From: Branchiostoma floridae
Lineage: Eukaryota; Chordata; Leptocardii; Amphioxiformes; Branchiostomatidae
Assembly (NCBI RefSeq): GCF_000003815.2
Contig: NC_049979.1
Coordinates: forward strand, 2,753,353 to 2,817,352
DNA: 64,000 nucleotides
Direction of reading: 5' to 3'
Shown: piece by piece, positions 59,250 through 64,000 of the stretch
How positions within the stretch are numbered: the stretch's first letter is position 1
Layout of the letters: each line of letters starts with the position of its first letter
The notes under the pieces: model-generated
Seen by the model: the letters and a program-made list of their open reading frames with translations, nothing else
Told to the model about the DNA's origin: nothing
The model's database searches: none
Made by a program: the position numbers and the translations under genes

Positions 59250-59427
59250 TCTCCAAGCAGATCCTATGGTAGCATAAGATAGTATCAAACGCTGGCAGAG
59301 GAGTGAAGCCGGCCTAGGAGTGTGTTTGGCTACCGGGTACCTACATGGCAAATGGACACCTCTTGGCTGACTACACTCCTTGGCCAGTTTGGTACTATTT
59401 TATGCCATTGTAGGATCTGCTTGGAGA
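59250..59427. mobile_element. MITE with TCTCCAAGCAGATCC tips
   Basis: tctccaagcagatcctatgg and ccattgtaggatctgcttgg are inverted. Same family as 3483-3651. Confidence 0.9.
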
Positions 59428-60659
59428 TTACTGCAAACCATCCTTCTTCAGCTGTAGTCTGTTCTGCTCTCCAAGCAGAGGTTGGTGGGAAAAATCGTGA
59501 CCTTTTCCTTTCATAATTTTTTGTTGTTGACCGGCCACTTTGTGTGTCCAGTCACTTGTCTAACTTTTCTGACCACTTAGATTTCATAATGAAGGCAACT
59601 TTTTTTGTTGTTTTCACCTTCCCATCAGTTTTGGGGTTCCGAGAGGATGTCATCCATATAATCAAATCAATATGGCATTTTGGTGAATCAAGGCATGGGG
59701 TGAACATGTCTTACATTCATCATTCTGTCATAATCAACTTGGATGAGTATTCAATAAATCACACAAGTCTGTACATGGCAACACTTTATTACAAAAGTAT
59801 CATACAATTCATCAAATCTAATAGCAACATGGTTAATCTGTGAAAAGTTTAATCATGTCATTCAGATTGTTTCAACACAAAAATCTGGTGGTATTCCTGG
59901 AAAATTATTTTCCAAATTGAAACGACACCAATTAGAAGCCTCATATTTTCACTTGTTCAGAATGGATGTGCAGAAAATTACCTTACATCGTTTGAAAAAA
60001 TCATACCACTTTTGAGAGTATTTTCAGATTCAAAATAAGCTTAGCGCTCTCTCAACATCAGGGGTGCCACACGGTGCCTAAGCATTTGCACAAATTTTAT
60101 GAGGTTTGTACACATTTTATGAAAAAATGCATGAATCACTATTTGAAAAGGTATCAATTTTATGAAAAACGCATGAATCACTATGTGAAACACATGAAGA
60201 TACGCACGAACCTTGAGCAGACTGGCAACATCATTAAGTTTCCAATAGCCTGTGGGATACCCTTTTTCGGCACACCACATTGTCAAATCTTGCTCCATCT
60301 GTCACGTGGACCAGGCAGCGGTTGCCCCGGGTTTCCATATGGTTCGTGTGTATCACATAAGATTTGAGCGATTTGAACATTTTTCTTAAAATTTGTAGAT
60401 TTTCACATAGTGATTCGTGCCTTTCATAAATGCTTAGGCACCCCGGAACATGCTACAGATCCTGAGGCAATAAAATGGAATATCATTGCCTTACAACTCT
60501 TTCCACAAGTGACCTTTTAAAATATTCCTTCGAAAACTGAACACCTCAGAACCTCAAAGAATAAAGGTACAATGGTACATGTAGCACTGGAAGCTAAGGA
60601 ACATCCATTTGATGATCCTTTTACATTTTCAGTGTCATAAAATCTTTCCATCAAGTATG

Positions 60660-60775
60660 CCAAAAAGTAGTTACTCAAGCAAAGTTGGATATGGTTTTGG
60701 AACTGACCGTTTCCCAAACCACATCCAGTTGCTTGAGTAACTGCTTTTTGGCGTATCTTATAACCTGGATGTCTA
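60660..60775. mobile_element. Short inverted-repeat element
   Basis: aaaaagtagttactcaagca and tgcttgagtaactgcttttt are inverted; inner ttggatatggttttgga / ccaaaccacatcca. Confidence 0.8.
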
Positions 60776-60809
60776 ATCTACATCATGTATTTTCGCGAGA
60801 GTCTCATGT

Positions 60810-61569
60810 TCAGTACTGCGGCAGAACGCCCCTGGCGATATCGTGCCTGACCTCCCATCGCAGGGCCTGTCTCTTCTTGTTGGTGGGCACGACGTAGCCG
60901 TTGGGCACATAGACGCGCTGCGGCTTCCGCACCACCTCGTCTCTCTGCATCATGAGCTCGCGGACGTTCCACCGCAGGTCCTTGTGCTTCTTTTCCTCGG
61001 GGGCCTTCTGCGCCGCCCACTGCCGGTTGTAGAAGTGGAACCGGTTCACCGGGTCCGTCTTCACGCTCTTCCTGTTCTGTGGGAGCCGGACCGCCGGGCG
61101 GATGAACGACCGCGGAAGGTGGGGTGCGTACTCGCTCTCCTCGTCCCCCGCGGGTCTGTGGGGCCACAGTCCCGCCGAGCGCGGCCTCTGCCGTCTGTAC
61201 TGTGAAACGTCGTCCTCAGACAGGTACGAATCCTCCTCGTTGATCGGAAGACCGGCCAGACGCTCCCCGAGTTCACTCACATCATCCGCCTCACTTTCCG
61301 TCGTGAGCGACTCGTCGAAAACCCGGGACTCTCCATTAATCTTCCTCAGAACTTTCCTCTTCGGCACCCTGAACCCGCTTTCGTTCCTGCTGTCGTTCGC
61401 TGATGACTCGGCGTGCGCGTACCTGGCGGGATTTGCTGGTGCAGTCGTCGGTCTGGGCTCTCTGTCGTAGTAGGCCTTTGGTCTGGTCTGTTCTCTGTCA
61501 TGTCCAACAGGGAAGTTCCTGGTGGTCTGGTTCTCCTTACCATGACCTGGCTGTTCTACTGGATCATGT
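60810..61569 (-). CDS. HYLS1: HYLS1 exon 2 (stop included)
   Basis: 760 bases, from HDPVEQ to GVLPQY and TGA; contains the conserved C-terminal box. Confidence 0.93.
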
Positions 61570-62305
61570 CTGCGGGGAGAGGGATGGGGGAAACATGTAA
61601 AAATCCCGGGATCCGGTAGACTGTATCTACTCACCTGTTGTTTTTCATATATAAGCCCTCCTACAGAGATCAGAATGCATTCTAGGTAAAATGTCAAAGG
61701 TAAAGACCAAGAAAACGAAAACCATAATTGTGATTTTCAACCTCCTTGGTTTCAGTTAGCATAACAACATTCTAAAAATAGCATAACATATTAGAATACA
61801 TGAAGGTTAAGAAAAGAAAATTACCGAACTGGTGAGAACATGGACTAGTCTGATGTGCCGTCTTTAATTGGGCCAAATATGTGTCCGCGACAAGCGTAAA
61901 CTAAACGTCTATGAACTCTAGCACCAGGGTGTTGGGCTTAGGCCAGTTAGGGCCGAGTTGACCAAGGAGGTTATATATAACCTCCTTGAGTTGACCAAAG
62001 TATAGGACCAAGTTGACAGGTCCGAATCGTCCTGATTCCTCTGCTCCGTACCTGTGTGCGGGGTTGGTCCGGGTTGGTTGTCGTAGTGGAAACGCTGGCT
62101 GGGCGGAGACAGAAGCGTCCAGGCGGGAGGCCGAGGACGCGAAGCTCTGGTCCTGCGAGCTCGCCTTGGAGCGGTCCTGCTGAACCAGCTCCTGCAGGTC
62201 CCGCGCGAACTGTTTCAGACGATATTCCGGCACGTCGTGGTAACCAAGGGCGGCCAGCTGGCGCCGGATGTCGTCTTCGGTGAACTCCGAAGACTCGTCT
62301 GACAT
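60810..62305 (-). CDS. HYLS1: HYLS1 centriolar and ciliogenesis protein (2 exons, 337 aa)
   Basis: Spliced from 62305-62052 and 61569-60810; donor CAG|GTACGG, acceptor CCCCGCAG, with the split Arg codon restoring NPAHRHDPVEQ. An in-frame TAG 12 bases upstream supports the ATG. The N-terminal box DDIRRQLAALGYHDVPEYRL (about 11-30) and the C-terminal HYLS1 box (about 236-337: RSFIRP, KTDPVNRF, DLRWNVRELM, RVYVPNGYVVPT, KKRQALRWEVRHD) match HYLS1 proteins. Asp257 in KTDPVNRF aligns with the human Asp changed in hydrolethalus syndrome (D211G), so the key residue is kept. HYLS1 binds the centriole protein SAS-4/CPAP and is needed for cilium formation. The middle (about 86-230) is polar and likely disordered. 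Length is close to human (about 299). Confidence 0.93.
62052..62305 (-). CDS. HYLS1: HYLS1 exon 1
   Basis: 254 bases; start codon and the N-terminal LGYHDVPEYRL box. Ends within an Arg codon at NPAHR. Confidence 0.92.
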
Positions 62306-62390
62306 TTTAGGGCGCTAAAAGACCAGCTTACTGTTATAAAGTAACCAATACAATCGGCAAAAAAATTTCAGACAAAGTATTTAACGGTTT

Positions 62391-62404
62391 AAATATGGCG
62401 GCGT
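62391..62404. promoter_or_regulatory. Possible YY1-type motif upstream of HYLS1
   Basis: AATATGGCGGCG, 90 bases upstream of the HYLS1 ATG, resembles the AANATGGCGGC YY1 site often found near the start of housekeeping genes. Single motif match only. Confidence 0.35.
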
Positions 62405-62884
62405 TGTTTTCAAAGTCAGACGATCTCAAAGTACAGAAATGAGGGGGCGACATTGTAGAACTTGTAGCATATGTACATTTAAAAACCCAATATTGCCAAA
62501 ATTGTTTATACTATAAAATGTATATTATATCATTAAGGTGAAATTTTATCTACAATTTGCTAATAACTCTTTTTGTTCCGAAATTTAAATTAGAATTCTA
62601 ATCACTATCCTCTATATTTTCACATGGTACATCCTACTTAGCAAGACCATTTGGCATGTGCAAACGGGTAACTTTATTGACATTATTCTGAATCAACGCA
62701 AAATAATTGCATAAAAACACAATTACAAACGTTACCTTTACAAAGTAATTAATATTCGCCGTACATCTCAAAGTTTTGCTATTTAAAACGGTGTCTATCT
62801 GTGGATTTATTATTCGTTTAAGTAAAAAGATTACTTCTATATCACCATTAAACAAAATGGTTTAGCCCAAAGCTACATCATGGC

Positions 62885-63065
62885 GTCTACCTACCTACCT
62901 ACCTACCTAGTCCCTTGACCTCCAGGTCGTTGGGGGGACAAGGTAGACATGAAGATCGAGATTTGCCTCCAGGTTCTTCTTTCCCTAGCCAGGGTTAGTC
63001 TCTCCTGTAGGCTGAGGCCCGTCCAGTCAGTGATGTTGTCATGGCGTCTGCTGAAGAAGAAGGAA
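62885..63065 (-). mobile_element. LINE reverse-transcriptase C-terminal fragment
   Basis: The minus frame reads RRRHDNITDWTGLSLQERLT, then LARERRTWRQ. The WTGL-L-E...LA-R-WR pattern is a common C-terminus of non-LTR reverse transcriptases. It ends in a (CTAC)n run at 62886-62909 on the 3' side. Confidence 0.8.
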
Positions 63066-63289
63066 GTTGTTTGGCGGGTTTTTCAAGATTTTAGTCGCCT
63101 TTTTATTCACTAACACCCTACTAAACAGTAGCTACTTGCATATTAACAAGATGAAAACCCTCTAACGTTTAAAAGTACCTTTTATAGACTAAGTTCAGAT
63201 TTTCGAATGTTTGTTTTGTGGTCACAAATTTGTGGTTGTTGAGCAAAATTTTTTTATCCGGCCAAACAAACGTTTCGCCACTGTGGTTA

Positions 63290-63410
63290 TAATAATAATA
63301 ATAATAATTGGTTTGACGATTTTCTTTTTGCAATGTGCATAATTTTGTGCGTGTGTATGTGTGTTTGGGAAATGTCTGAATGTGTGTGTGTGTGTGTATG
63401 TGAGTGTGTA
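63290..63410. repeat. ATA and GT microsatellites
   Basis: (ATA)n at about 63289-63308 and GT-rich runs at 63347-63408. Confidence 0.9.
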
Positions 63411-63557
63411 CGGATATCATATGTTCTACCAAGGGGGAATGCCTGTTAGTACTGGCAGCATGCAACAGGGGTGAAGTCAACTCTCCATTAAATTTGAAGC
63501 AGAGGTTGATGGGGAAAATCGTGACCATTGTCTTACATGCCATTGAAAAAGATGTCA

Positions 63558-63748
63558 TACTGTAAATGCATTTTAAGTTCGAGGGGATTTAATTTCGTGG
63601 TAGCGGTAAAAAGGACTTTTTGCGGTGGTTTTAAGTTTGCAGTAGCACCATCCACTTCCCACGAATCCTCGACGACGGGGAAAGAGCCATGAGCACCATC
63701 CACTGTAGTCTCTAACTGCCATAGGAAAATGTTCGCAGTGGTTTTAAG
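63558..63748. mobile_element. TACTGTAAATGCA MITE, right end missing
   Basis: Left tip tactgtaaatgca and the typical tttttgcggtggttttaag interior. It breaks at 63749 where an LTR-like sequence begins. Confidence 0.75.
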
Positions 63749-63989
63749 TGTCACGAGGTGATATCGTGATCACTCTGTGATCACCCCTGGTGTGAGGAGT
63801 GTCACCCGAGTAATTGGGAGCAGATGTACAGGGGTTTGAGAAGGGACACGTATGAGGGTAGGGGATTCCACGGAGAGACGTGGCAGGGAAAGGACGTGTC
63901 CACTTGATCTCTGAATAAAGTTATCATCTCCGCAACATCATGCCTCTGTCCTGATCCTTGACTTGACTCACTACCATGCCGCCGTGACA
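63749..63989 (+). mobile_element. Possible LTR (241 bp)
   Basis: Begins TGTCACG and ends CGTGACA, an inverted TG...CA border, with an AATAAA near 63914 and a polar, non-coding interior. Only 11 bases of window follow, so a primer-binding site or internal coding region cannot be seen. It may be a 5' LTR or a solo LTR. Confidence 0.45.
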
Positions 63990-64000
63990 TCAGTTCGCAG

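Larger units (their letters stand above)
57426..60809. other. Region without a recognised gene between fuseless-like and HYLS1
   Basis: Holds an inverted-repeat element at 57619-57798 (cagcctgggtgccagac ... gtctggtatccaggcta, with a central gcctgctgtagagctacagc palindrome), MITEs at 58900-58998 and 59250-59427, a block of aatgcatgaatcactat repeats near 60120-60200, and a 60660-60770 inverted repeat. No exon recognised. Confidence 0.6.
62306..64000. other. Region upstream of HYLS1 without a recognised gene
   Basis: Contains the HYLS1 promoter area, a LINE fragment, microsatellites, a MITE piece and an LTR-like end. No exon seen. Confidence 0.6.

Noticed and set aside
60843-61600. Several long plus-strand frames across HYLS1
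   Set aside because: Shadows of the minus-strand coding exon; the minus strand holds the conserved HYLS1 box.

Overview
This is eukaryotic, animal DNA. Genes are split by many introns with GT-AG borders, and the spaces between exons are full of short inverted-repeat elements, LINE and SINE fragments, minisatellites and microsatellites. The mix of gene families (a fuseless-type membrane protein, HYLS1 and a two-domain cation channel) and the repeat load suggest an invertebrate deuterostome, most likely a lancelet (Branchiostoma). The organism call is inference. Two 100-base runs of N (7686-7785 and 11678-11777) are assembly gaps.

Three protein-coding genes can be supported. (1) A large minus-strand gene runs from the ATG at 45726 down to at least 2698. 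I assembled it by hand as 34 coding exons (plus one optional micro-exon) whose reading phases agree at every junction. It encodes about 1,200 residues: a charged N-terminus, a first six-helix channel domain, an EF-hand linker with one canonical calcium loop, a second six-helix channel domain, and a long cytoplasmic tail holding an SH3 domain. The channel part resembles two-pore channels (TPC/TPCN), but both selectivity-filter motifs and the second S4 helix are unusual. (2) A plus-strand fuseless-like gene (54902-57425, three exons, 384 residues) has four WRG[TV]W-type repeats. (3) A minus-strand HYLS1 gene (62305-60810, two exons, 337 residues) encodes a centriole/cilium assembly protein.

Layout: 1-2610 is repeats and one promoter-like patch. 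2611-45726 is the channel gene: tail exons from 2.7 to 20.4 kb, second channel domain from 20.7 to 28 kb, linker at 28.7-29.7 kb, first channel domain at 30.1-36.5 kb, N-terminal exons at 37.4 and 45.5 kb. 45.7-54.9 kb has no recognised gene. 54.9-57.4 kb is fuseless-like. 57.4-60.8 kb is repeats. 60.8-62.3 kb is HYLS1. 62.4-64 kb holds LINE and possible LTR fragments.

The most striking unexplained pattern is in the channel gene. In four introns the 3' end of the upstream exon together with its splice donor has been copied in tandem into the intron: 2 copies of exon 3, 6 of exon 7, 3 of exon 11 and 4 of exon 15. A single displaced copy follows exon 12. A matching pattern at a splice acceptor is seen in the fuseless-like gene. 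Other points of interest are the channel-SH3 combination, a frame-switching 35-nt exon, a 3.1-kb 38-bp minisatellite and an array of paired CCAAT boxes inside an intron. No CRISPR arrays, rRNA genes or operons were seen.
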